Source: Talinum fruticosum
Taxonomy: Eukaryota; Streptophyta; Magnoliopsida; Caryophyllales; Talinaceae
Direction: 5' to 3'
DNA: 64,000 bases
Assembly (NCBI GenBank): GCA_021018815.1
Contig: JAITYX010000089.1
Coordinates: 2,139,822-2,203,821, forward strand
Shown: piece after piece, positions 25,001 to 36,959 of the stretch
How the letters are laid out: every line of letters begins with the position of its first letter
How positions within the stretch are numbered: position 1 is the first letter of the stretch
Made by a program: the position numbers and the translations under genes
The notes under the pieces: generated by a model
The model's input: only the letters and a program-made list of their open reading frames with translations
Told to the model about the DNA's origin: nothing
Databases searched by the model: none

Positions 25001-26480
25001 TTGACGCTTTTATCAAGCCCAAAACGGGCACCTCCAGCACCGCCTCAATGAATCTCTAAATTGAAAACTCCAAAACTGATGTCCTGGGAATGCATAAACA
25101 AGCTACCACAAAGAGAGGGGACCTAGCCCTTCTTTTACGTTCTTTCCCAAATATCTGGCAAACCCAGGCTGAACTTAAATAACCTTATCAAAAAAGAAAG
25201 CCATGTACAAAAATAAAATAAAAAACCATAAGGAATGAAAAAGGAGGTCACCTGGTTCTTCCTCCTCTAAGCACACCAAAACTCCACATACAAGAGTAAG
25301 AAAGATTAAAAGCTCAGTCTCCACCAATGCAAGAAGGTCAAATTTAAAGGCAAGACAACATTACAACCTTTTTTCTAGAATACATTAAACTTTAGACATC
25401 ATTCCACATCAACAAGCATAAATTAATTATCATCCACTGATTACCCAATTTCTTCATAAATCGGTGCACAAAGCTCAAAATGGAAAGTAGTAAATGTTTT
25501 AAATCTAACCTGATTTGGTGTAGGAGTAGAAGGCTATTCATTTGGAGAACCATGAATCCAACAGACCAGTTCATTAGAACTTCTGCCTAATACATTTTCT
25601 CCATCAACCACCAATCCATCACTTATTCTAGCATTCATAGTTCCATAGTGCATTTCATCTCACACTTCACAGCCTCCAAAACTGACACCTCTGTCTCCAT
25701 GAATTTCTTCCCATCTTTCTGAATTATCATGCCAGCATTTGAAATTTCATTCAGCATCTTCTGCAAAAAGTGTCACCAAACACTAAATCCATTTACTCGG
25801 CCACTTGGACTTTATCTTCATGATTTCTAGTCTAACCCTATCCCATAAAGGTAATCTTGAAACCCCAAGCTATCTCTGGTTTCAATTTGTCCAAAATGTC
25901 TTTTACAAAATTTTCTTGTGCATCTAGGCCAAACTTTAATCAGTCCAGTCGACGGTCCTCCCTTTAGTGCTTATTTGGTCTTTGGTCCAACCCAGTCTCA
26001 TCCGGTCTAGTTCGGATTTGGACCAATTAACATCTGTTCTAGGTGTTGTTGATATTGCTTGAACGCATCAGTTACTAATAACAAACCATAAACAAATAGA
26101 ACTAAAAACTATAACCTAGTATATAAGACAAACATCATGTTTTGATAAGAAGCTAGAGGCCAATGGTACAGCAAAAGACCAGTACCTAAGGTCTAAAACC
26201 CTAATTCCAGATCTAGAAACAGAGAGACGTTTTGGGGCACTTTCGGGTGCTGACTAAAATGAGATCAATCAAGGCCTCAGTTTTCAACTTTAAGCACGGT
26301 TAAACTCCAAACTTACAACTTCTTACAGCTCAAGAAATTCTCAGAGTTACTTACATATCCTACGTTTTCTTTCATTTTCAAAAAACAGTTACTTTTAATT
26401 TTTAATTGTCAAGAAGGAAATTTAAAAGCATTTATATATAGTAGATTTATGTTAATTAAAGGTCAAAATTTAAGTAGATA
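22010..26480. other. Long non-coding intron stretch
   Basis: Part of the 8.9-kb intron 30456-21508 of the inverted paladin copy. Both strands were read; only short chance reading frames occur, and no RNA gene or bounded repeat was recognised. It is probably old, unrecognisable transposon sequence. Confidence 0.5.
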
Positions 26481-26499
26481 TGTAATATCAAATGTGTTA

Positions 26500-26790
26500 T
26501 GCAAAGAGTGAAAACATTCGTGGAAACAAACAACAAGCAGTCAGAATATAATGTGATCATAGCAATACTATTAAAACAATACTCTATGCAAGTACTGATA
26601 CTGTTTCATTTAACAATACTATTATTAACTAAAAAATAACAATACTATTTAAACAAACTGTTTACAAACATTGCTGTTATTCTATTTAACAATATTATTT
26701 TCTGTTCAATGTTACATACGTCACTTTATTTTAAGAAAATGAACAGAGATAAATAGCAATACTTTTTAAACAATATTATTTGCAAATACG
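26500..26790. repeat. AT-rich subrepeats (AACAATACTATTT-like)
   Basis: Variants of CAATACTATT and AACAATATTATTT recur at least six times. No border or coding potential was seen. Confidence 0.5.
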
Positions 26791-26889
26791 TTCTAACTTG
26801 AAGGCAATACGAAGTTAGGACCCTTATGATTCGCTACTCAAAAAAACCTACAAGTTTCATCCTGCATCAAAAAAATTTTAAAAAAACAT

Positions 26890-29335
26890 CTAAATTCTTC
26901 TGTTTTATAAGAAAAAGAGTATATATTGAATCAAGTGGATGGATACAAATCAAGCATCCAACAAAAGGACTATATACAACCAAATGTAGACTATCCACAA
27001 AATCTACAAAATCAAAAAAAACATTGGCAAAAATAGTCACTACCCAAAAGTAAAGTTTTCATAATCTTATCCTTAAACTGCTGAACAGAAGTCTCCACTC
27101 CTTGGAAGACTCTCCTGGTTCTCTCACACCAAATGCTCGAAAAAATAGTATGTAGGATAGGTAAGACTTTCTTCTCTTTAGCTTTTATCCCAAAGTAGCC
27201 TTCCGCTAATAGACCTTAAAAGAATCCAAGAAACTCCCAAACAGCTAAAGGCTAACTCCCATAAAGCTCTAGCAAAGGCAATGCAACAGCAAATGATTAG
27301 TAGGTTCCAAATCAGCTTTGCACATAGGACATCATTAACCAAAATCTGTCACTTGCTTTGTAAATTATCACAAGTTAAAATATTGTCTTGGCATGCTTCC
27401 CACACAAAAACGAAACTTTTAAAGGGGCCAGAGACTTCCAACTTACATGTATTGTATGCGAGGAGATATAAAGAGCACTACCGAATGGGAGCGAGCTTCA
27501 AATAGAAAGACTTAACAAAGAAAACCCCTTTCGAATTGAGATCCCATCTAACCATATCAAGAGAAGACTTTCCTAGAGTAATCTCATTAAGTTTGACAAA
27601 GAGACGAAGAATTGTATCGTCATCAATAAGAGCCTCTCGAATAAAAACCACTGACCAGACTATAGTATCTAATCAGACACAGAAGCTTCCTTCTTGCTTG
27701 CCAGCTCATAAAGAGATAGGAAAAGACCTTTCAAGCGAGCATCATCACACCACCAATCATGCCAAAAATATATGGCGACCCAACCCCAACCTCAAAGGAA
27801 AAATGGGGAAGGAAATTTTCCAATCCTTTAGATATATACCTCCAAAGACTTTGGCCATAAGAACCATTCCGTCTAGAGGGATGGCACCCGAACGTCCCCT
27901 TCATATTTCCTTCATGAATCTCCACAAACACTTTCCAAGTAAAGCCTCATTAATCATCTTCATCTGACACCTAAACCTCTATCGCGGACCGGAAGCTTAA
28001 CAATTTTCCATTGAAGTTACTCCCAAAGACTTAGGCCATCAGAACCATTCCGTCTAGAGGGATAGCACCCAGAACCGTCCCTTCCATATTTAACGATCAC
28101 TACTTTACGCCAAGGGTTGCCTTCTCATTCATGAATTTCCACAAACACTTTCCAAGTAAAGCCTCATTAATCATCTTCATCTGACACCTAAACCTCTATC
28201 GCGGACCGAAGCTTACAATTTTCCATTGAAGTTACTCCCAAAGACTTCAGCCATCAGAACCATTCCGTCTAGAGGGATAGCACCAGAACCGTCCCCTCCA
28301 TATTTAACGGTCACTACTTTAAGCCAAGGGTTGCCTTCTCATTCATGAATTTTCACAAACACTGGCCTCATTAATCATCTTCATCTAACACCTAAACCTC
28401 TATCGCGGACCAGAAGCTTAACAATTTTCCATTGAAGTTACTCCCAAAAGAGCCCCAAAGAAACTTTCTCTGGATTGCCTCTAACTTAATAGTCATTGAA
28501 GAAGGAATATGGAAGAGGGAGAGAAAGCAAGTAAAAATGCTAGGAAGGACACTTTTTATAAGGGTCAATCTTCCCCCTTCGGAAAGATACTTTCATTTCC
28601 ACCCAGAATGTGTTCTCTCAAATTTCTCAACCACCAATTGCCAATAAGCTTGAATTTTGCTCCTCGTAAAAACCTCCATAACCAAAACAAAAAGAATAGG
28701 AGATAAAAGGATCCCCCTGGCAAAGACCTCTAGATGTTGAGAAAAACTCGTGGATGACCCATTGTCAAGCACGGACAATGAAGTCGTAGAGCTGGTCTGA
28801 AAAATACAAGTACTTCATTTTTTCCCAAAACCCATTTTTGCCTTCTCTATATCCAATTTACAAACAACCCCAACCTTCCCTAATTTCATCTTAGAATCAA
28901 TAAGTTCATAAGCAATAAGCTCAGCAGCCAGAATATGGCGCCTTCCAATAAATGCATTCTGATTTTCAGAAACCAATACCCATACGACACCTTTCAACCT
29001 ATTTGCTGGAACTTTAGAGAGCAACTTGTAAATGCAACCCACCAAACTCAGTAGTCTCTTATATTCTCAGCATTATTTTTCTTAGGAATAAGGGCAATGA
29101 AAGTCGCATTGAGAGAAGCCACAAATTTCCCTGTTGAAAACAACTCCGAAAACATTCTCAAAACATCACCTCTGAGAGTCTCCCAATTGGCCTGAATGAA
29201 AGCCATAGTCACCACAACAATCATGAAGAGTTTTAGTGACTTACTCCACTGCAACTCAATTTCTTGCTTAGCAGAATCAGAGAGTGAGGGCAAATTAAGG
29301 TCATCAACTTTCGGTCTCCAAGGCTCATATTCAGT
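26890..29335 (-). mobile_element. LINE retrotransposon remnant with reverse-transcriptase pieces
   Basis: Antisense to the plus strand, in the large paladin intron and in the same direction as that gene. Pieces on the minus strand: [20 protein letters not shown] at about 29080, [20 protein letters not shown] and [18 protein letters not shown] at 28815-29045, LLSPILFVLVMEVFTR at about 28700, GSYGQSLWRYISKGLENFLP at about 27860, and a zf-RVT end at about 27250-27550. The 3' untranslated part (about 26940-27020) matches that of copy a. The catalytic YADD-containing block is not visible and frames are broken throughout, so it is dead. Confidence 0.8.
27849..28420 (-). repeat. Internal tandem duplication of ~204-217 bp in the LINE
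   Basis: CCTCTATCGCGGACC recurs at 27976, 28193 and 28397, and CCATTCCGTCTAGAGGGAT recurs three times with similar spacing. About 2.7 units in all, lying between the reverse-transcriptase pieces and the C-terminal domain. Confidence 0.8.
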
Positions 29336-29339
29336 GAAT

Positions 29340-30450
29340 AGGCTCTAAATGATAAGCTCCCAAACAACTAAAGGCATGTGGGATAAGCAAGGCTTTCATC
29401 CAGATTGCGTACATGTTTTCCGATCAAAATATATAATACATTGACCATCGTGCAAGACTATGTCATCTTGTCGCTTTAACAAAAATTCTTTGCTTCATAT
29501 AAAATTTAAACAATTTTATAAAGGTTGTATGTTTTCATAACATTTTACTCTTCCTTACAACTAGTTTCAGCTACTAATAGCTTCTTACCACTCCTTACAC
29601 TTTCTCACACTTTCTTACAATTTAACTCCTTACAGTTTAGCTCCCTAAACGAGGAAGAAGGATGGGGAGTTAAGTTGCGATCATGAGATCACTTAAGAAA
29701 GCATGTTGAGAGTTAGGTTGTTAAGGTATCATGCGATCAATTGAAGGGAAAGAAAAAAACAGGCATAGGTAGCAATTAAGGCTTTACACATCTATGTAAG
29801 GGAAGAGAAGGGTAGCTTTTGTCCAAAAGGTGTTATGGGATGGGTTGGGTGATATTAGTGTGCTTGGAAGTTTTTAGATGTATTTTGCAATTTTTTAAAA
29901 AATTTTGCTCCTTTTAGGACATTATTCCGGAAAGAAACCATGTACGAGCCCATAGAGTATTTATAACTTTGCTCACTGACTCTACCATCATCTCGACATT
30001 CACCTCCCAAGCATGGATTGGCTATACACTTTTTCTAACACTTTCTTAATCTTATAAGCTCCAAAGCACACCCTAAAAGTTCATAATAACCATTTATATA
30101 GAGAATGTTCTCGGTTGTAAGCACAAATATGCCACCACATTGTGCAGTCACGACACATTATCTTGGTCATAGCACATGTAGATCCACGTACATATAAAGA
30201 TTTAGGCATCCATTGTGTGTTCCACTTACCCTTACCCATTGTTTTATCCTTATTCTATGCATAGTGGCGTTAAAAGTGATCACATCCAAGCAACTTTGCC
30301 CTTACCAAATAGTGGAGAAGCTTCTATCAAACCACTTATTGAAAGGAAAAAAATTAAGTAACAAAAGAGCACAAAACAAACGTTTCATTATCCACCATAG
30401 AGCATAAATAGATGCATACATATAGGACAAAGTTACCATACAACCGTTAA
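29340..30450. other. Non-coding intron sequence
   Basis: Upstream end of the 8.9-kb intron. It holds a tiny LINE scrap at about 29350-29395 and Rep-like CTTACA-rich sequence near 29555-29645. No gene. Confidence 0.45.
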
Positions 30451-31185
30451 CCCACCAGAATATCAAAATCCGATTCTTTTGGGGATTTCTCATCGGTCAC
30501 GGGAACTCGTTCATAGTTGACAAGAAAACCCTCCTCTTTTAGTTCCTCATACACCTAGCAAAGGGAAGTTTCATATAAACTGTGCTAGAAAATTGACAGG
30601 AACCGACACCAAGTGACAGAATTTCAATAAGAGTATACCTCGAGTGGAGTTTTTACAGACTCATGAGTTATGGGCTCCACTGGTCCACCATTTGGCCATC
30701 TGGAAGTTCATCAGTAACAAGGATCTTACTTCCATATCTGTAAACAGGGCACATAATTTTGTTCAAGAAAAGGAAACAAAAGGCAATCAAAGAATACAAG
30801 AATAGAAAGAATCAACACCTTGCAGCTTCAAGCAAAACATCTTCTTTCAGTCGAGATTCCAGGCCTTCCACCCTATCCCTGTTAATTCCCTAAATAACTC
30901 AAGAAAGTCATACTCAAACTCAAACACCTCAATATAACAAATCTCAAACTGCAGAGATGTGGCACGATAAACAGCACGATGGGGAGAACAATAAAGGCAA
31001 CCAAAAATTAAGAATCCGGGAAAAATGTAACTCATCCTTGGAAATTAAAGCATTTTAATTATTTTTACATACTATTAAGGTACTCAGGGACAGCTCTGTC
31101 ATGAGATTAAGCATTGGTGTATCCAGAATTCTAGATGGTTGGCATGGAACTAGTGAGTTTCTAATTGCTCTAAGGGAGACCCTCT

Positions 31186-31635
31186 TTGGGTGAAGGCATA
31201 CAGAAAGGGGAACAGCTGTATATTACTAAGTTTAGAAAGAATATCAGGGGAAAATTCATACTAAATCTTTTCTCAGTTCTGAACTATGGAAGGTCGAGGA
31301 CCATCATTTTCCAAAGACACCTAAGGTGGAAGTTGGTTGGGGTTGCTAAGCTTCTCAAGAAGATGCTTATTGAGGGGGAAAAGGTCACATCTCAGCCTAA
31401 GGTGGGAGCAGCTACTGTGATGGGCAGGCACTCAATCTTTGCAAGTATTGTTCGAGGTCAAGTAGGCATTGGTCACTCACGTCCGTTGAATGGCTGGGAA
31501 TGTTGTGGGTAATGAAAATGGAATATTTATGTGGCTCTCAGGAAAAGCACAGATGGGTAGTGTTGTGGCTCAAGAGAAGGTGCTTAAAGAGGGGTCACTT
31601 ATAGCAGCAAGGGAGGAGCTAACTACCAGGCTCTA
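31186..31635 (+). mobile_element. Possible retroelement ORF1-like fragment
   Basis: An open frame reads YITKFRKNIRGKFILNLFSV, NYGRSRTIIF and LVGVAKLLKKM, and a second frame further on reads QEKVLKEGSLIAAREELTTR. The pattern resembles the nucleic-acid-binding ORF1 seen next to plant LINE reverse transcriptases. It begins mid-protein and breaks at about 31512. This is a resemblance only; it could be another repeat-derived frame. Confidence 0.35.
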
Positions 31636-32118
31636 AATGATAAGTTCCCACCAGATTGATACTGGTGGCCTGTTGCTAAGCATAAAGGTGCTTCTGAGAG
31701 CCATCTTTACTGAGGAGTTTCAATGAATAGAAAGTTGACGAATACAGACAGCTCATGGATTATCATAGTCTAGAAGCATATTATCTGAAGAGCTTGCTAA
31801 CTAAAGGCATAAAAGCCGAAACCAATATGCTATGATCTAGAAACCAAGAATTACACATAAAGAAATCTGCATCACCATTTAGATATGAAAAATAGAAGGT
31901 AACATGAAATTCCACAACTTACAGTGAGGATATCACAAACCACTCAATCCAAAAGGAAAGAACAAATAGAAGCAAGTGTGAAGGGGAAAATCATAATCAA
32001 CATAAGGGTGTAACAAACAATGCAGATTTATCTACAAAAAATAAGCAATAAGTGCCAAAAATATGCCGTATTAATAATTTACATAAAAAATTGTAATCAT
32101 TTATTTTTTGAGAATTAC

Positions 32119-32223
32119 ATACAGTGTAAAAAACTTCTCGTAGCTTCTTGGTCCTTCCCATGAGAAGTGGACAACCTGCAACCAGATTTGCTGTTCCATT
32201 AGGACATTTGAGTACTGTGTCAA
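32119..32223 (-). other. Isolated exon-like segment of unknown identity
   Basis: A 105-bp stretch bounded by a good acceptor (TCATTTGCAG) and a GTAATT donor. Two frames are open, one reading TVLKCPNGTANLVAGCPLLM. It does not match the expected paladin N-terminus convincingly. It may be a chance splice-like unit or a relic exon. Confidence 0.2.
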
Positions 32224-32712
32224 CTGCAAATGAGGAGAAAAGGCAATTAGAACACAAAACCAGAGAAGGAAACACCCATACACATGAGAGACAGAGAAAG
32301 AGAGAGGAGAACATAAATAGATACACAACCTTGTTGCATATATATAGGGAGCAGCACCAGCCCAACTTCTCTCAGGAGAGCAGTAGCAATGTTTCGGCTG
32401 TTGAAGTTTCATTTTTAGAAAACATTCTAGATTCTGATCTTCTTTAATGATTCTTACAACATGTAACTTTGCTGAATGCAAGAGTATCAACAAAGACAGC
32501 TTTTCATCCCCTCACCATTATGATTGTGAAGAATTTGTTGAACCGTAGTCACTCATTGCCCTGATGATCCGCATTTTTAGGCCCATCCAATCCAAAGCCT
32601 ACACGAGGCTAACTTTGATTGATAAGTAGTAATCTAATCTAAATTCCCACTTGAGTCCAGAGGTATTCTTGATAACTGTTTATAAAAACTAGCCAATAGA
32701 AGAGGTGGCACC

Positions 32713-35444
32713 TTATCCAAAACTCACACTGGAAATCACTTCACAGTCATCCTCAAATAAAGTGAGAGGATGCTGATGTGCTTCACTGAAACACGTACTT
32801 CTACGAATGTAATCGTAATTAACATACATCAAAAAGTCAAGAAAGAGACTCTTTTCTGATGCAACTTTTGAAGCTTCCGCATTATCTTGCAAATCACTGT
32901 AAGCTCTATCCAGTATTTTATAAGTTATATCGTCAAAACGAAGACCAACTTCATATAATCTTTGGCCCCACATCAAGGTCTTATGTGGAAGCCCTTGTTT
33001 GCAAAACTGAGAAAGAAATGAATTTATTGTGACAATGTCTGGAATAAAAGCCACCTTGAGCAACTTTGCTGTCAGCATCATGGCTCGATTGGGCATGTCA
33101 CAGCAAACACCATTTACCATGATGTTGTAGGTGACACTATCTGGTAGAATACCAGCTGATATGAGCTCGTCCAACATCACTATTGCTTGATTAACCCTCC
33201 GAGAGGAACAAAGCCCATGCAGGCGAATATTGTAAGTGAACATGTCAGGGTTCCAACCACTGACACACATTTTATTTAGAAGAGCATCTGCACTAGCTAT
33301 ATCAAATACTTTCCAGTACCCATTGATGAGGGTGTTGTAAGTGCATATATCAGGAGTTAAGCCCGCTGTATGCATGTCAATAAAAGCAGCCGTTGCTGAT
33401 TTCATTCTACCTTGCTTACAAAACCCATTGATGATAATATTAAAGGTATAGTTATCTGGAGTTAAACCCCTTTGCCTCATCTCTTTCTCCAACCCCAGTG
33501 CTTCATTTATCCTGCCACAGTTACAAAATGCAAAAATAAGAGAATTGTATGCAAAATTATTTGGCATAAATCCTCTCATTTTCATTTCTTCAAAGATAGA
33601 AAAGGCCTCCTCTACTAGACCAACTTTAGACAACCCATCAATGAAAGCAGAGAATGCAACAGCATCGGGCCACAAACCTCTCTGCTTCATCTCATGCCAC
33701 AAGCTTTGGGCACCTACCACATTCCCAATCCGAAAGTAACCATCTAGAAGCACAGTGAATGCCACTTTATTCACAGGTAAACATTTTTGTATCGTATGAT
33801 TCAGAAGCTCCTTAGCTTCTTGTAGCCTTCCCTTGTTGGATAGGCCCATGAGCAAAGAACTGCATGTAGATGATGATGGAATACAACCAAATTTGACCAT
33901 AATTTTATAGGCATCAAAGGCTTTATGCTCCAGCCCCGCTTTACTGTATGCTGCAATGATAGAATTGAAAGCAATGACACTAAGAGAAAGTCCCCTCTCA
34001 AGTAACTCCTCTAATAGTTTCATAGCCTCATCCAATTGACCAGCCCAACATAAACGAGCAACAGAAATATCAGGCAACAAATGATCTGGAACTAATTGTG
34101 ATAGTGAAAACAATCTTAACAGACATTCTGCATCCTCCTCCCTCCCGTATTTGTAGTGTCCAGCAACTAAAATATTGAAAGTTATACCATCAGGAGACAC
34201 ACCTTGCCTCCTCATTTCTTCAAAAAGCTCGTGTGCTTGACCAATCTGTCTAGCCTTTACATACCCATCAATTAGAGCATTATACATAACAGTGTTAGGG
34301 CTGAGACCCATTTCTTGGCTACCATCAAACAAATTTCTTGCCCTTGCCAACTTACCTTCTTTGCACAATGCATTGATGATAATGCTCAAGGTAACGCAAC
34401 TTGGATTGCAGTCTCTCTTGATCATTAAACACATCCAATTCAATGCATCGCAAGTTCTCCCTCTGGTACAATATGTGCCTATCAAACTATTATAGGCATG
34501 TACACCCGGTTCACAGTGAAACTTGTGCATTACATGTAACAAATTCTCCGCTATTAAAAGAAAACCCTTTCTACAAAACCCAAGAATCATAACATTAAAT
34601 GTAAAGTTAGATGGAGGAGGGCCTATGCGAACCATATCTCTAAACAATTTCCACACACTACCGTAATCACCAATTCTAAGCAACAACTTGAATAAAATAG
34701 TAACAGCTGACAAATTTGGCAATACACCAACATCCCTCATTCTACTCCACACTTCCACCGCCAAAGAAGCCAGACCAGCGTTCAGGAAACCCCTCATGAG
34801 TGAATCAAGCACAGAGAAATCTGACTCATAAGCCGAATGCCCATCCCACATCAACTCCAAAAATCCCTACTTCTAGATGATCCAATTCTCAAAATGACAC
34901 AAGATATCACATCCTGAGCAAGTAATCTCATATTCTCAGCAGCAAGCAAATGGGCGGCCTGGGAGCAACTCTTAATTATGTCCTCAGAATCATCCTGAAA
35001 TGCTAATCTGAAAAAGGCAAAGGCAGTCTCTCTACTATCAAAGGATTTCATAATCTCCACAAGAACATAAGGGCAAAATTCCTGTGAAAAAACCATCAAT
35101 AAACCAATATCTCCCCGCTTCATCAACCTGGATAGCCCAACAACAATTCTACGGGGCTCATTGGGATTAATGACATGAAAGCTGATCAAATTTGAGCTAG
35201 GAAAGGGGAGAAATTGCTTTAGGAAACGGTGGGGAGCTGATGAAGAAGAAGAAAAAGTATGATAAAGAGGTAGAAATGGGATCTGGGTCGTAGAGAAAGA
35301 AGAGCACGTTGGAGAGAGAAAATGAGATAGAAAGCAGCGTATCTTGAAGAGGAAAGTATAGTGAAAGCGTCCCACGATAGCAGACATTAAGGCATTAACA
35401 CATCTGATCCAAACCCTAACAAAATGAAAAGAGGGACAAGACAA
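32713..35444 (-). CDS. P-type pentatricopeptide-repeat (PPR) protein, probably organellar
   Basis: PPR proteins bind RNA in mitochondria or chloroplasts and affect RNA processing. About 18 PPR motifs of 35 residues follow one another, for example TVMYNALIDGYVKARQIGQA, NYTFNIIINGFCKQGRMKSA and ICTYNTLINGYWKVFDIASA; no E or DYW tail follows, so it is P class. The N-terminal part is read in one frame (35444-34851), rich in Ser, Phe and Arg like a targeting peptide; translation may start at the second Met at 35387. The rest is in another frame (stop at 32713). The switch falls at an A5 run (34859-34863 on the plus strand); one more base gives RDFLELMWDGH, joining two halves of about 200 and 715 residues. 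The gene appears to lack introns, as is usual for the family. Confidence 0.85.
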
Positions 35445-35639
35445 AGAGGAGAGAGATTAAGCGAAAGCAGACCTGTAAGTGGTGGACGATACCAAGACAG
35501 AGACTGAGACGAGGGGATTGCCTTCAAGAAGCTTAAAGCTGCCGAATGGAATGCAAGAGAAGGACAAAGAAATGCAACAGAAATTATTACTATAAAACAA
35601 ATCAGGGAAACCAACGGAGGACTTATTATGATTTTGATT

Positions 35640-35815
35640 TTTCAAGCATAATACTCGTTATTTTGAAACAGGGACGGGGTGAGGACGTCAACCGCGGCGC
35701 CAGAGGAAGAAGAAGAGGAGGAGACAGACGGTGGCAATGGCGGCAGCGAGGGGAGGGAGGAGCTGGCAGGTGCAAGATGATTCAGCAAACCTGGTTGGCG
35801 TTATCCCCTGGTGGC
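35640..35815. other. GC-rich purine-rich stretch upstream of the PPR gene
   Basis: GAGGA/GGCGGC-rich DNA between the PPR 5' end and the TIR element. No recognisable protein. It could be a gene or element remnant. Confidence 0.3.
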
Positions 35816-36957
35816 ACTGGCGGATCCAGGATTCAAATAAAGGGGTGTCAGCCGAAAAAATATTTATAATTGTAAACTAAAATAAAAAATATTATTGAAA
35901 TTGATTTTTTTAATATTCAAAGTACTAAAAATGAAATACTTATAATTGTAAAGTAAAATAAAAAATATAATTGTTAAACCTTTTTAAAAAATCTATGCAT
36001 TTCCAACCACAAAAAATTGAAATTAATTAAGATTGAAGAATCATACACTTCATAACTTCACAAACCAAATCAAAATCAAAATCTAAATTACATTCTAAAT
36101 TACATTTTATAAAAGTCTTATATTTGATTATTTTACAAGCTCAAAATTATTCAATTTGAATCAAAATTACATTCTTCTTCACAAACTCAAAATTACATTT
36201 CATTACCATATGGCTCTATCCAACAACAATATCAAATCAAACAATCAAACAAAAGAATTCATAATTACTTACAATCTATAAAAATCTAAAATAGCACTTA
36301 ATTCACATATCTAAATTTAATTAAACAAAAATATGCTATGAAATGGAAGAACCCAATTCAAAAAATGAGAAAATTAGATCAATTACCTAGTGGAGCAAGG
36401 AAGAAGTTCACTGACTGAGGTGGGTGTGGCCGGTGGGTCGCAGTGGGTCTTCCGGAGGGAGGCGGCGCCGGCGGTGACCAACAAGGAGGCACTTGGCTTG
36501 GCTACCGACCACAGCCAGCAACGCAACAAGACGAGCGAGGCGACCACCCGAGCAACGACGTAAGAGCCAGGCCGGAGAAAGAAGCGGTCGGCCTGGATGG
36601 GTGGTCGGTCGGAGATGGATTTGTGCGGCGGGGAAAGGAGGAGGAGTGGAGAGCGTGGTGGTGGGTGCTGCTAAGGTTTTAGGTCGAGAGGGGCAAAGCC
36701 GTAGCGCGTTGGGTTGAGTCTTCAAAATTATGATTTTGGGTTGTCGTCTTACAGTTCAAAAAAATCCGCAATGGAAACAAAAACGGTCGCATGATAGGAA
36801 TCGAAATCATGACATGCAAGCAACATGCCTCACTTATCCTAAAGCTTGACCACTACACCAAGTAACATTGCCCGCCAAATTATGTGTGAATTATTTATTT
36901 GAAAAAACGAGTGGTGTCAATTGACACCACCGCCCTAATACATTAGATCCGCCACTA
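35816..36957. mobile_element. Non-autonomous TIR-type DNA element
   Basis: The left end reads ACTGGCGGATCCAGGATTC and the right end, in reverse complement, AGTGGCGGATCTAATG, so GGCGGATC is shared as a terminal inverted repeat. The GTGTCA motif follows near both ends. AT-rich sequence surrounds a GC-rich block at 36410-36710 whose open frames look low-complexity. No clear target duplication, so the family is unassigned. Confidence 0.5.
36793..36868 (-). other. tRNA-like (A box / B box) segment
   Basis: The minus strand reads TGGTGTAGTGG, a full A box, and 42 bases later ATTTCGATTCC, close to a B box. The spacing fits a long-variable-arm tRNA or a tRNA-derived repeat, but no acceptor stem could be drawn, so it is not called a tRNA gene. 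Confidence 0.35.
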
Positions 36958-36959
36958 TC

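Larger units (their letters stand above)
13817..30889 (-). pseudogene. Second, inverted paladin-like copy; truncated at both ends and decayed
   Basis: Exons on the minus strand, 5'->3': 30889-30819 (GINRDRVEGLESRLKEDV), 30737-30639 (ILVTDELPDGQMVDQW), 30554-30456 (VYEELKEEGFLVNYERVPV), 21508-21382 (CX5R loop [12 protein letters not shown] of repeat 1), 19161-19031, 18943-18884 (GGVEGKRQVDKVIDKC), 18045-17811, 17700-17285, 16950-16627, 16509-15908, 15459-15291, 13878-13817. Exons for the first roughly 120 residues are not found upstream, and everything after [13 protein letters not shown] is missing. Lesions: one base lost at about 30677, 18043 and 16332; 21 bp lost at 17284, including the splice donor; TAT to TAA at 16049-16051; 5 bp lost at 15311; one base lost near 13873. 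The intron 30456-21508 is about 8.9 kb. The copy cannot encode a full protein. Confidence 0.85.

Noticed and set aside
32119..32223. Exon-like segment as the missing paladin N-terminus
   Set aside because: Only the TVLK part fits; the expected GAPNYR-type motif is absent without several indels, so it is listed only as unknown.
32148..32447. Plus-strand open frame of about 99 codons
   Set aside because: It overlaps a CT/GA-rich stretch, and no protein family is recognisable.
36408..36725. Open frames on both strands near 36.4-36.7 kb
   Set aside because: GC-rich DNA of a transposable element gives long chance frames; no domain was seen.
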